Shown in pieces: positions 11,211-22,406 of a DNA stretch of 64,000 nt. Origin of the DNA: Aphidius gifuensis. Its lineage: Eukaryota; Arthropoda; Insecta; Hymenoptera; Braconidae. The notes under the pieces were generated by a model. The model was given only the letters and a program-made list of their open reading frames with translations. It searched no databases and was not told where the DNA came from. The position numbers and the translations under genes are program-made. Within the stretch, counting starts at the first letter, position 1. Each line of letters begins with the position of its first letter. The DNA lies in contig NC_057791.1 of NCBI RefSeq assembly GCF_014905175.1, positions 15,566,177-15,630,176 of the forward strand. Direction: 5' to 3'.

Positions 11211-13660
11211 TTACTTGACTTGTAATACTTCAAGTTCTTCTTGAAGTTTTGCATATCTTGATTGTAATGATTTTTCACGTTCAACTTGTCTATTAACATC
11301 TTCAGTTAAGCAACTAACTCTTCTTGTTAAAGCAGCATCTTCTTGACTTTGAAGAAATTTAAATGTTGATAGTTCAAGTTGTGATTGTTCAACTTGTTCC
11401 CATAAATCATTAAGTTGTTTTGTTAATACTTGTGAACGTGTTTGATAACCACCAGTTAGAATTTTCAATTTATTTTCCATTTTAGCAGCACGTTTAGCTT
11501 CACGAACCATATGATTACGATTTTCTTCTAATTTTCTTTTATATGCTTCAATTCTGTCTTTTTTAATAGCAAGTGTTGCTCTTGTATAACGTTTTTGTGG
11601 TTCTAAATATAATATTTGACCAAGACATTCTTCCCATACAGTTGTATAAGCATCAATACTTAATTCTCCATGTGCCATACCTTCTTTAACAATTTGCATT
11701 TCATCAGCAATCATTTTACTAGCATTATCTAAATCTTCTTTATCATAATCTTCATATGGATGATCTTCAATATACTTTTGTGCTTGTGAAATTATTGTTT
11801 GTCCACGTTTTGTATTACTTTGTTGAACTGGATTTAAAACAGCATCATATTGCATAATACCAATCATTTCTTTTTTAATTAATTCTTCAGCTTTTTGAAG
11901 ATCAGTTAATGAGCCACTATCACGAAAAATATCTGTATTTACCTCAGATGGTCTTGGTAAATTTCTTTGTATAACTTTGGATCTTTTTTCTAATTCTTTC
12001 TTTTGTTGAAGTAAATATTCTTCATGTTTTCTAGCATCAATATCAGCTTGATCTTCAATAATATTATCATCTTGATTATCAGCTGTTTCATCAGCTACTT
12101 CATTATCTGGTATGACAATTTGATAGTCATTTTTTGGTGCTGGTAATGCACCAAGATCAAGTGATAATTGTTGTTTTAATTGTTTTTGTTCAGCTGGTGT
12201 TTCAGCTCCATCAATACTTGTTTCTGGATTAATATTTAATTTATCTCTGACTGGTGTTGGTGCTAAAATACCTGGTGTATTTTTAACTGATCCAGGTGTA
12301 TTGAATGAAGATGATAATGGAGTACCATCATTTTGTTTTTGTACTCTAAATGGTGTTGCTAATATTGTATTTGGTGTTGGTGTTGCATTTGATAGTGGTA
12401 CAACACTACCAAAATTTGGATTATATAACGGTGTATTTAAACCACCTTTTAATGGTGTATCAACATGTGTTAATGCCATGACATTTTGGGCTTCTTGAAA
12501 AACACGATCAGTAACAAGTGGTGTTCTTGGTGTTGCTGTTGCATTTGGTGTTAATGAATAATCAGCTAATAAACTATCAGATAATGTTATACCACTTTCA
12601 GCAGCATATTCACGTGCAAATTCAGATGCACGTCCAAATTTAACAACTTGTTGTAATTCAGCATCAGATATTTGTGGTTCTGGTACAACTAATTTACTTC
12701 TTTTTCTAACTGGTTCATCATTATTTAACATTCCCGTTGGTATATCATTTTCTTTTTTATTTTTTAATTTTTGTTTATCTTTACGACGTTCTTGTTCTTC
12801 TTTATCAAGTCTAAGCTCACCATCTAAATGTTGTTGACGCATTTTTGAAAAATCAGCAGCTAATGGATCAACATGCTCATTTGATGTATCATAAAAACCA
12901 GCTGATGGTTTTTTTTCAAATGGTATTTCAGCATTATAATTAACACCACGTTTACGTTTATTTTTTGGATTAACTGTTATTCCAGCAGCACGTAATTCAC
13001 GTCTTTTTTGTAATGCAGCAAGACGTCTTGCTTCTTCAAGTTGCTTTTCACGAGCCTTACGTTTAGCTTTTTTACCCTGAGTATTTGCTAATCTTGCACG
13101 AGCTTCAGACAACATTTCAAGTTCATCTTCATCCATATCTTTTGGATCAGGACGAGCTGGTTTTGTTTCTGGATTTGGATCAATTTCACCAGGTTTTAGC
13201 TTTCTTGGATCATCAATACCATCTTCACCTTCTTCTTTTTTTTGTGCTTGATCCAATAAATACTCATAACGTTCAAGACACTGAATAGCTGTACGACCAA
13301 TCATTGGTGCTATTGTTCTCCATTGCGTTGGCATATATTTTGCAGTATGCAAAAGTTTTTCATCCTCTTCTCGACTCCATTCAGTTTTTTTGATGCTTGG
13401 ATCAAGCCACTCAAACCAACGAGACTTACATTGTTTTGCTGATTTTCTATGGAGTAATGATGCAATACGGCTCCATTGGTTTTTACCGTATTTCATCACT
13501 GCTGCTTTTAGTATTTCATCCTGTAAATAAATAAATTATCAATAAATAATATTCAATTTTCTAGTCTTTTAAAGGTTAAGTTTTTTAATTGATATTTTTT
13601 TTTTACTATGCATACCTCTGTATTTCGCCAGACACCACCCTTTATCATTATTCGCGGCAT
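11211..13660 (-). CDS. CDC5L: CDC5-like splicing factor (Prp19 complex)
   Basis: Core component of the Prp19/NineTeen complex that activates the spliceosome; it also binds DNA. Exon 1 is 13616-13660 (MPRIMIKGGVWRNTE) and exon 2 is 11211-13520; together they encode 784 residues (human 802). Two Myb/SANT repeats lie at about residues 8-55 and 59-105, with the ordered tryptophans in NQWSRIASLL, KSRWFEWLDP and TQWRTIAPMIGR. Then comes the near-invariant DDPRKLKPGEIDPNPETKPA block, a basic RARLANTQGKKAKRKAREKQ segment and RGVNYNAEIPFEKKP. A Thr-Pro-rich middle (about 330-460, many TP dipeptides such as NTPLYNP) fits the phosphorylated region of CDC5L. The last 200 residues are coiled coil. The 95-bp intron separates the N-terminal arm from the first Myb repeat. 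An AATAAA (minus strand) lies at 11141-11146. Confidence 0.98.
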
Positions 13661-14505
13661 TTTTATTGTTTGTTGTTAATTTTTTATTAATCTAAATTAA
13701 TTTTTATGATTAAAATTGTTTTTTTTACACTTGACTTTTTTATTTTGCAATGTTTGTTGTACGACATACGTTGACTGACGTTGACAATTGTTCCCTGCGG
13801 ACTTGAGAGTTGAGTGTGTCAGTGCTGTTGCTGCACACACACACAACACACATACACACCAACAACAAAAATATCAAATGCTATCAAATGCATCAATGTA
13901 CATCAATAAAACAAAAATAGTCTATAGAAATTAAATTATTATTATCATGTATTGCTAGTAAATTGAACAAGTGAGATTCGAAAAAAATTACCTTACAATT
14001 AATTATTGCAATTTTCTATTAATTTTTTTACTATAAAAAATTTTTTTTTAATTGAAAACCCCTGTGAGGAACAATAAAATAAAAAATACACATAGAAAAG
14101 ATCAATAATAAAATACAAAATTATTTTTAATTGATAATTTTATAATTGATAAATCAGAATAAACATAATCAATTTTAAGAATCATTTATTTGATAAAGTC
14201 ATTACAAGAGTACAAATATTTTACGAAAATATAAAAATAATTGAATTATTTTTATTACACAACAGATTATTTTAATTTTATTAATAAAATTAATAATGAT
14301 TATTATGTAATATTATTATCAAAAAAAAAGGACTAAAAACTAACTTGGAAAAAAAAAAAAAAATTTTTTTTTGTCTTGAAAAATGAGGTAGATAAAATAA
14401 AAAAAAAAAAACTGATAATTATGTAAATTGAATAATGAAAATGACAAAAAATAATAACGAAAAAAAATTAAGATATAAAAATAATAACTGGTGGTTTTGT
14501 CGAAA
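13661..14505. other. CDC5L upstream region and 3' flank of array copy 0
   Basis: CDC5L is transcribed leftward from 13660, so its promoter must lie in the first part. That part is unusually rich in G, C and CA dinucleotides, including a CA-rich run at about 13831-13860. From about 13960 the sequence is long A and T runs down to the stop of array copy 0 at 14506. There is no supported gene; ORFs here are low-complexity F/Y/K strings. Confidence 0.45.
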
Positions 14506-16323
14506 TTACTTGCGTATAATTTTAATATAAGTTTTTGGAGTTTTTTTAGTTTTTGGAGTTTCAGATTCACTTGCAATTTTGACCTGCATTTCATCAATTT
14601 CCTCAGGAGTAAATGAACAACTATCCAACAAAGTAATATAAAGATATGGACATTTTAAATAATACTTTTTAAGATGAATTTTAACTTGTGGATCATTTTT
14701 AATTTTCTTTTTTAATTCATTCATTTCTTTTTCTGTGAAATTTATCCATTTAAAGAATTTTTCAAATATTGGCTTAATTGTTTCAACTTTTAAATTCTTG
14801 CATGAATCCCAAATACGACAAATAATTGTTATACAATATTGATTATTTCTTAAATTTTGTTTGAATTTACTTTTATCATTGTCATTATTAAAACGCCAAT
14901 TTAAAAATTTATCAGCTTCTTTATATTTTCCAGAAACAATAAAATGACGACAAATATTATGAGTTTTTATTTTTTCCATAAATTGTTTTCTCTCCTCATC
15001 TGTTTTCAATATACTTTTCATGAAAATATCAATAATTTCATAGTGATCTTTTAGCAATATTTTAATTGATGCTCTTTCAAAACCTTTGATAATTTCATCA
15101 TAATGTGTTGCCACACCATCATCATCTATAACCGATATAATCAAAGCAATTGCTTGCAATTTATATGTCAATAATTGTGATGATTCCCAAAATATTTCAA
15201 CAAGGCTAGCTTTTTCATCAACAGGTAGTTTATCATAAGTATAAACAAGCATCCATAAACTGGTTAATGAACTCTTTCCAAGTTGATTAAATTCATCAAT
15301 AACAACATTCATAATACTAACAATCAATCGACCATATTCCAATGTTGTCAATGGATTTAAATCCAATATTTCAGCATAAGAATTACTCCATGGCCATTCC
15401 TTGATAAATATATCAAGTAATACCATTTTATTTCTACAAATGAAATTTGATTTTTCACTAACTGGCATATTTATATATAAAAATATTAACATATCAATTC
15501 GTTGTTTAACATCAGTAGCAATATACATTATTGAACTTTGTTTATGATTAATTGCTTCAACATATTTAACCAATATTACTTCAGCAGTTGGTACAACAAT
15601 TGCTCGTTTATCATTTGTACTGAGTTCATTAAAAAAAAATTTAAAACCTTCAACATTACCATCAAGAAGACATGATGTAAATGCATCAGGTACACTTACT
15701 GCTGGTGATTGTTTATATGCATTTGATTTTCTACTATAAACATGACGTTTCCAGTAATTATAATAATCTTTTATCATTTTTAAATCAATTGTTGAACTTA
15801 TTTTTTTTTTATCATCATTTGAACATGTATTCCATATATTTTTAATCAATTTTTTGCAACAATAAAAACATGCTTCAAGAAACATATGTTGCATATTTAT
15901 AATTTCATCATTTGGCATTTTAAAATATAATTCTTTAAATGTATTTGCTTCGTCAATTGTACCAACTGATGTCCATTGAATTTTTTCATAATAATTACAT
16001 ATTGATGGATATGTATTTTCTGGACCATGTAATCTGTTTACAACACATTGTAAATAATTAAATAATCTATCACCAACTGGTTTAATGACACTCATTAACA
16101 TTGGTTTTATTGTAATTGGTAAATTCTTTTTTTTAACTTGTTCAATTAATTCACGACATAGTTCAATATTTTTGTTTTTAGTTGTATTAATTGAATTTAA
16201 TCCTTTTGTTTTTAAAAATTCAATTATTTTCTTTTTTATTGATGCATGTGACCAAAGATCAATTGCCAATTTTATTGTTGATATTTGCTGGAGAGTTAAT
16301 TCGAAATTTATATTTGCAGCCAT
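14506..16323 (-). CDS. Array copy 0: divergent, founder-like member of the unknown family
   Basis: Intronless, 605 residues, function unknown. It aligns along its whole length with the array copies to the right but only at scattered landmarks. These are LQQISTIKLAIDLW (residues 11-24), VIKPVGDRLFNYL (about 85-97), FLEACFYCCKKLIKNIWNTC (about 145-165), DAFTSCLLDGNVEGFKFFF (about 213-231), EWPW, a KLQAIALIISVIDDDG block, YEIIDIFMKSILKTDEER, NICR, FLNWRFNND and a final SFTPEEIDEM. Because it carries the full C-terminal module, the long form is probably ancestral. No signal peptide or membrane segment is visible; it is mostly amphipathic helix, so an intracellular helical-repeat scaffold is my inference. 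It has a unique C-terminal tail rich in K and T. It sits next to CDC5L, outside the RUS1-containing repeats, which supports a founder or older-duplicate position. Confidence 0.8.
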   Translation of the reverse strand: MAANINFELTLQQISTIKLAIDLWSHASIKKKIIEFLKTKGLNSINTTKNKNIELCRELIEQVKKKNLPITIKPMLMSVIKPVGDRLFNYLQCVVNRLHGPENTYPSICNYYEKIQWTSVGTIDEANTFKELYFKMPNDEIINMQHMFLEACFYCCKKLIKNIWNTCSNDDKKKISSTIDLKMIKDYYNYWKRHVYSRKSNAYKQSPAVSVPDAFTSCLLDGNVEGFKFFFNELSTNDKRAIVVPTAEVILVKYVEAINHKQSSIMYIATDVKQRIDMLIFLYINMPVSEKSNFICRNKMVLLDIFIKEWPWSNSYAEILDLNPLTTLEYGRLIVSIMNVVIDEFNQLGKSSLTSLWMLVYTYDKLPVDEKASLVEIFWESSQLLTYKLQAIALIISVIDDDGVATHYDEIIKGFERASIKILLKDHYEIIDIFMKSILKTDEERKQFMEKIKTHNICRHFIVSGKYKEADKFLNWRFNNDNDKSKFKQNLRNNQYCITIICRIWDSCKNLKVETIKPIFEKFFKWINFTEKEMNELKKKIKNDPQVKIHLKKYYLKCPYLYITLLDSCSFTPEEIDEMQVKIASESETPKTKKTPKTYIKIIRK

Positions 16324-17032
16324 TGTCTTTTTATTTATGTATAAATAAAATGGTGTTTTGTTTTTTATTCAATCAGAAAAACTGCTTGATTGTTGGCCTT
16401 TTTTTTTGTGGATATCTGTAAATTATTGATTATTTTATTGTTTAGTATTTGATATAATATTTTTAGGTTGGGTGAGATCTGTTGTTTGGCTTTTTTTTAA
16501 TGACATTTTGTTAATGTATTTAGAAATTTTGTAATGTTAAAGCTAAAAGAAGCTGTTTAATTTGACAATATATACTTACTTGTGTTGTTGTTTTTGTTTT
16601 TATTGTTGATTATAAACAATTGTTTGCAAGGAGAAATTAAATCCCGGCGTCGTTAATCGTTATAAATTATAAACGAACCATGCTGAAAAAAAACAACTAG
16701 AGAAAAAACGTCGCCATTAAACTATTATGCTAGGAAAAAAAAAGCGCCAAGATTCGATCCAAGAAATTATAATAAAAAAAAATATTTATAAACACACAGA
16801 CATTTTATTAGCAAAAATTTAACAATATTATTTTTTATTTTTTTTAAAGAGTTACATGTTTAATATCACATAAATATGTATATATTTTTTTATTTTAATT
16901 TATAAAAAAATAGTTATGCAATAGGAGGTAGTAAAAAAAATAATATTATTATATTTATTAATTACAAAAATACTTGAGAGATAATAGTAAAAAAAAATAC
17001 AAAAAATATCGAGGTGAATTATTGTTGTGAAA
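16324..17032. other. Spacer between array copies 0 and 1
   Basis: AT-rich spacer. It lacks the CACGTG, TATA and GA block found upstream of copies 1, 4, 7, 10, 11 and 13, so copy 0 probably has a different promoter. From about 16790 the sequence resembles the 3' flank seen after other copies (kin of ATAAACACACAGACATTTTA and GTTACATATTTAATATCACA). No RUS1 fragment is recognised here. Confidence 0.45.
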
Positions 17033-18778
17033 TTATTTAAATGTTTTTTTAATTTCAACAATTTCTTTAGATGAAAATTGAAAATAAGACAATATATGGT
17101 CGAATTTTTTTGGATCATCTTCAATATAATTTCGAAGATGTGCTTTGAAATGATGATTTTTGATGAGCCTTTGTTTAAATTGTTTTTGATAACTAGGATC
17201 AAAGTCAAGAATTAAAAATAATATTCCAATAGGCATTTCGAAATCATTTTCATGTACTTTTAACATACGACATAAAAGTGTAATAAAAACAATATCAGCT
17301 GTAAATTCAATTTTAAATTTTGCAATTTGCACATAATCATTATCAAAACGCCAATTTAAAAATCTATCAAATTCATCAAAGTACTTGAAGAGTAATAATC
17401 GACCACAAATATTTTTTGATTGTAATAACGCTTTATATAATTTTCTTTCGTCATCACTTTGAAGTATATTTTTCAGATAAAGATCAACAACTTCATATTT
17501 ACGTCTGTCAATAAATTTGTTGCAATGTTTTTCAAAGCCTTGACAAATTACTGGACGTAGTTTATTTACTCCATCAGTATCATCAATAACAGATGTAACA
17601 ATAGTAACAGCTTCTAGTTTAAACATCAGTGGTTTTTCCAATGACCAACAAATTTCAGCAATACTTTCTTTAAAACGATTTGGATTATTTTTCCAAAGTT
17701 CAGATATCATCCACAGATCAGTATAAGCAATTTGTTTATAAAAGTTATAATCATCAACAATTCTTTCTACAATGATTTTAATCAACCAATCATATGTTTC
17801 TTTATCAAAATAATCCAAATTCAATAGCAAATACTTCCAGGGCCATTCTTTAATCAAAAGTAAAATTATTGCTTGTTGTTTTGATATTAAAAATTGTTTT
17901 TTGTTGTCTTCTGTCATATGTGCCAACAGAGTAAATAAATTACAAATGTGCTGTTTTAGACTTTGGCTTGGAGCAACACGAAGCAAGCCTCCTTCGATTC
18001 GTTGTCTCATTAGTTCTTGAGCAAGTGGTAAAATTATCTTATTTTTATCATCTTGATTGAGTTTATTAATAAAATATTTAACACCAACATTGTTGGCTTT
18101 TTCAACACAATATCTAAGTGCATCTATTTTAGTGACTTTAGTTGGAAACATTGACTGATTTTTATCAATGACTTGGATCCAGTATTGTTGAATTTTATGC
18201 ATATTATTTCCACCAGAACTAAGAGTGAAAGAAAGTGACAATTGAATGGTGAATTTCTCATGTTCTGAACATTTGTTCCATACACTGTGGATAACATCCT
18301 CAAGGCAATATGTACATGCTTCATAAAACAAGAATGGCAAACTAACATTTTTTTTATTATTATAAATATTTAAAAATGTTTTTACCTCATCTACTTTTCC
18401 AATACAATCAAATTTTATGAATTTACAATAAACATTAAGTCCAGGAAATGACTGATCTTTAAATAAACCATTCCATTTTGTAGATGTACGTCCAAGATAA
18501 TCCAATAAATTTTCTCCAACTGGTCTCATAACATACAGTAAATCATTTTTTATTGCATCGGGTAAATTCATTATATCAACTTGTTCAAATATATCGACAA
18601 GCCATCCTTTTATTTTTATCTTGATTTTATTATCAAGGGGAGACTTCAATTCAATGTCATTCCTTGTTACAAAATTACTTATTTTAGCAATCATTGGACG
18701 ACTTAACCACATATTTGCAGCTACTCGAATTGATGCCATTTGTTGTAAATTTGTATCCAATTTAAATTTTATATCCAT
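17033..18778 (-). CDS. Array copy 1, long form, intact
   Basis: Intronless gene for a 581-residue protein of unknown function. Landmarks in order: NLQQMASIRVAANMWLSRPM (9-28), LPDAIKNDLLYVMRPVGENL (about 75-95), VDEVKTFLNIYNN and EACTYCLEDVIHSVWNKC (about 130-170), DALRYCVEKANNVGVKYF (about 220-238), EWPWKYLLLNLDYF (about 310), YTDLWMISELWKNNP, KLEAVTIVTSVIDDTDG (about 400), LLLFKYFDEFDRFLNWRF (about 475), and the terminal module ending YFQFSSKEIVEIKKTFK. The ATG is followed by the family's conserved N-terminus and preceded by ATCATC, as in nearly all copies. The upstream block has CACGTG at 18859-18864 and a TATA-like string near 18904. Its N-terminal segment VTRNDIELKSPLDNKIK is shared with short copies 12 and 14, a sign of exchange between array members. 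Confidence 0.85.
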   Translation of the reverse strand: MDIKFKLDTNLQQMASIRVAANMWLSRPMIAKISNFVTRNDIELKSPLDNKIKIKIKGWLVDIFEQVDIMNLPDAIKNDLLYVMRPVGENLLDYLGRTSTKWNGLFKDQSFPGLNVYCKFIKFDCIGKVDEVKTFLNIYNNKKNVSLPFLFYEACTYCLEDVIHSVWNKCSEHEKFTIQLSLSFTLSSGGNNMHKIQQYWIQVIDKNQSMFPTKVTKIDALRYCVEKANNVGVKYFINKLNQDDKNKIILPLAQELMRQRIEGGLLRVAPSQSLKQHICNLFTLLAHMTEDNKKQFLISKQQAIILLLIKEWPWKYLLLNLDYFDKETYDWLIKIIVERIVDDYNFYKQIAYTDLWMISELWKNNPNRFKESIAEICWSLEKPLMFKLEAVTIVTSVIDDTDGVNKLRPVICQGFEKHCNKFIDRRKYEVVDLYLKNILQSDDERKLYKALLQSKNICGRLLLFKYFDEFDRFLNWRFDNDYVQIAKFKIEFTADIVFITLLCRMLKVHENDFEMPIGILFLILDFDPSYQKQFKQRLIKNHHFKAHLRNYIEDDPKKFDHILSYFQFSSKEIVEIKKTFK

Positions 18779-18965
18779 GATGATTCTTTTGTTTGTTAAT
18801 TCAAAACAATTTATAAAAAGAAATTATTATTATAACCTTAAACAATCACTGGCTTTCACACGTGTATCACTTGAATATTATTATTTATTGAATTATTTTG
18901 CAATTTATAAAAAACGAGAGAGAAAGAGAATGACAAACAGAGATGGCCATGGGCATCAGCCATAA
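18779..18965 (-). promoter_or_regulatory. Conserved upstream block of copy 1
   Basis: A block shared by many array copies. Reading away from the ATG it holds AACAAACAAA-type leader sequence, a palindromic ACACGTGT E-box (CACGTG at 18859-18864), a TATA-like TTTATAAAA on the plus strand (about 18904-18912; it reads TTTTATAAA toward the gene), then a GA-rich run (CT-rich on the coding strand) and the string CATCAGCCATAAAGTG. The order and spacing repeat in copies 4, 7, 11 and 13, with weaker versions elsewhere. A core promoter about 130 bp upstream of the ATG is inferred; conservation could also simply reflect recent duplication. Confidence 0.5.
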
Positions 18966-19199
18966 AGTGACGTTAACAATCATGGTGACCTATATGAAAA
19001 TTGGAAACACACCTTGATAAATTCAAACAATACAAAATACTAAAAAACTCATTCACCAAAAATTAATTGAAACATACTCAAAATAATTAATTTTCGTTTA
19101 TTAAATTCTTCAATTTTTTTTTTCAACACTGATATTAATTATTTATTTAATTATTTGGTCATATTTAAATACATATTAGATATTAATTGACAGTTCAAT

Positions 19200-19345
19200 G
19201 TTAAAATTTCTGATGTTGAGTCAGAGCAGCTTGTATTGTAGCATAATAATTTATTATTATGCTTATTATTATTATTAATTGATTATTAATTATTATTATT
19301 AATAAAGTTAAACTCAAATAAATCAAGTCCCATTGCAAGATCAAT
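19200..19345 (-). pseudogene. RUS1 exon-4 fragments in the copy 1/2 spacer
   Basis: About 19210-19250 carries TGATGTTGAGTCAGAGCAGC followed by TTGTAGCATAATAA, matching pieces of exon 4 of the intact RUS1 gene (33448-33643) with the middle deleted. AAGTCCCATTGCAAGATCA at about 19326 matches the same exon near 33567. The fragment then runs directly into the 3' flank of copy 2. It is non-coding debris of an ancient duplicate. Confidence 0.65.
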
Positions 19346-19484
19346 AAATGTTTATAAACACAGACTTTTTATTGATTAAAATTTAACAAAGTTTTTTATT
19401 TTATCAGTGAATTACATATTTAATATCACATGAATTCAAATATTTCTTACATACCATTTCTTAGTAAAAAAAAACATTATCATA

Positions 19485-21285
19485 TTAATTAATTACAGAA
19501 ATATTTGAGCCAATGATAGTATAAAAAAAAATTAAAAAATTATTGAGGTAAGGTACGTTAAATGTTTTTTCAATTTCATCGATTTCTTTAGATGAAAATT
19601 GAAAAAAAGTTAATACATAATTGAAACGTTTTGGATCTTCTTCAATCCATTTTCTAAGATGTGCTTTGAAATCAATATTTTTTATGAGCTTTTGTTTTAA
19701 TTGCTCTTGATAACTACGATCAAGACCAAGAAAACAAAATAATGATCCAATAGGCTTTTCAAAACGAATTGTATATACATCTAACATACGACACAAAATT
19801 TTAATAATAACAGTGTCAACTGTAAAATATTTTTTAAATTGTGTTATTTGAACATAATCATTATCAAAACGCCAATTTAAAAATATATAAAAGTCTTCAA
19901 GTTGCGTGAAGAGTAATAATCTACGACAAATATATTTTGTTCGTAATAATTCTTTATATGCTTTTCTTTCTTTATCATTTTGAAGTACATTTTTCAGATA
20001 AAGATCAACAAGTTCATATTTTTGTTCCTTAATAAGTTTGTTGCAATACTTTTCAAAGCCTTTACAAATTTTTGGACGTAGTTTATTTATTCCATCAGTA
20101 TCATCAATAACAGATGTAACAAGAATAACAGCGTGTAGTTTATACAGCGTTGTACTTTCATTGACCAACAAATTCAACAATACTTTCTTTAAAGAGGATT
20201 TGGATTTTTTCCAAATTTCAGATATCAACCACAGATCAGTATAAACAATTTTTCATAAAAATTATAATCATTGACAATTGTTTTATAATGATTTCAATCA
20301 ACCAATCATATGTTTCTTTATCAAAATAATCAAAATCTAATAGTAAATATTTCCAGGGCCATTCTTTAACAATAGTAAATTAATTTTTTTATTTGAAATG
20401 AAAAGTTATTTTTCTCTTCTGTCATATGTGGCAAAAGTGAATTAATTAATTTATAAGTGTGCAGTTTCTTTGGATTTTCAAACTCACTATCATGGTATAT
20501 ATTATTCCTATTTCTTCTCGATCTTTGAATAGAATCCGTTCAGCAAGTCGTAAATTATCTTATTTTCATCACCTTGACTGGGTTTGTTGATGAAATATTT
20601 AAGACCAACATTGTTGGCTTTTTGAGCACAGTAACTGAGTGCATATATATATCAATGCTTTCACATGGTATTATTGACTGATTTCTACTAATGCGGTGAA
20701 TCCAGTACTCCGGAATAAATTCCCAATCTTTTTTACGACTGACAGAGAGTCCAACTTTAAGATTGTGTTTCACTTGTTCTGAACATTTGTTCCATATACT
20801 GTAATAACATCCTCAAGGCAATATGTACATGCTTCATAAAATAAAAAGGTATACTAACACCTTCATTAGCATTGTAAATATTTAAAAATGTTTTCTTCTC
20901 TACTTCACCAAAATAATCAAATTCAATATGCTTACAATAAACGTCAAGTTCAGGAAATGACTCATCTTCGAGTAAACCATCCCATTTTACTGAGTACGTA
21001 CAAGATAATCCAATAAATTTTCTCCAACTGGTTTCATAACGTACAATAAATCATTTTTATAGCAGAAGGTAATTTCATTCTATTAACTCGTTTAGATATA
21101 TCGGAGAGCCAATCTTTTATTTTAACCCGGAATAAATTATAAGTGATCGACTTGGATTTATGTAATTTTCCTTGTGACAAAATAACTTATTTTAGTAATC
21201 ATTGATGACTTTTCCATATAATTACAGCTACTCGAATCAATGTTATTTGTTGTAAATTCAATTCCAGTTTATATTTTATACCCAT
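19485..21285 (-). pseudogene. Array copy 2, long-form pseudogene
   Basis: Homology to the family runs from a start codon at 21285 (a GYKI..-like N-terminus after ATG) to about 19560, but no frame stays open. Readable pieces include 20555-20773 and 19485-20228. The latter covers LVTSVIDDTDGINKLRPKIC, LLLFTQLEDFYIFLNWRFD and FFQFSSKEIDEIEKTF, so it was a long-form gene. Several small indels break the N-terminal and central thirds, for example near 20250, 20380-20400, 20540 and 20650. The C-terminal frame reads past the usual stop into F/I-rich sequence. It is close to copy 3 in sequence (shared RKKDWEFI / GHEKDWQFI region), so the two are probably sister duplicates. Confidence 0.8.
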
Positions 21286-22406
21286 GATGATTTTTTGTTT
21301 GTTAATTTAAAAGATTTATAAAAATAATTATTATAACCCCAAACAATCACTATAGGCATCGGCTATCAACATTCAACACTGATCATGCAATCAAGTGTCA
21401 AGTCAAATGTCGTTTTAGGGCCGGTTTTGTAATCCATAGTTAAATCAACATGGTATAGTATTTATAGGGAAGCGAAACGTTAGACTATACCAAAAAAGGC
21501 AATTTGAAAATGTATGAAAATTGGAAACACATCTTAATAAAATTTCAACAATACAAAATACTCAAAAACAAAATTTACCAAAATTAATTAAAACATACGC
21601 AAAATAATCAATTGATTTTCGCATGTTAAATTCTTTAATTAATTATTTATTCAATTATTTCATTTCATTATCTCATAGACATTGATTGTTGATTTTATCA
21701 TTTAAAAAAGTAAAAACATAGTCCTTTATTTATCTTTATTTTTTTTTTTTTTGTGTGGATATGAATGCATTCAGATTCAAACCAACATATGGATTTTGAA
21801 TATTTTAAGCAATTTCAAGTTTGCCAGTTGGCTCTCCAGCCAGCAACAGCCAACAGGTAAATGATTAACTTCATGTTTCCAATCTACAAAATTTAATTAA
21901 ATTACATAATTTATATCAATTTTTTAAATTTAAAACATATACTAATTACAACCACTCATATTTATTATATTATCAAAATGCTCATTATCTGCAATATGCC
22001 AAATTATTTTTATTGTATTGTAAAATATTTATCAAAAGATCTATATACAGATACACAACTGCTTTAGTACTAATTGTTGATATAAACAAAATATAATTGT
22101 ATAATAAAAAGTTAATCTTATAAAATTAAGCAATAATAGTCCCAATTCCCATTGCAAGATCAATAAATGTTTATAAACACCAGACTTTTTATTGATAAAT
22201 TTAATAAATTTTTTTTTATTATATCCGTAGAGTTACATATTTAATATCACATGAATACAAATATTTATGACTAGCATACATACTATTTCTAATGGTAAAA
22301 ATATTATTATAGTAATTAATTCCAAAATACTTGAAGATAGTAATATTAAGAAAAAAAATACAAAAATATTGAGGTAAAATTATTGTTTATTGTAATTATT
22401 TAAATT
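21286..22406. other. Spacer between copies 2 and 3 with RUS1 exon 7-8 debris
   Basis: The first part (21286-21680) is family 5' flank, but without an intact CACGTG block. From about 21680 it matches the sequence downstream of RUS1. A copy of RUS1 exon 8 lies at about 21808-21890 (minus strand), including the TTGAAATTGC stop-region string and the splice-acceptor side, with a small insertion duplicating AGCCAAC. A shred of exon 7 lies at about 21955-22010 (match to 32475-32530), and an exon-4 shred (CCCATTGCAAGATCA) at about 22148-22165. It then enters the 3' flank of copy 3. Confidence 0.65.
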
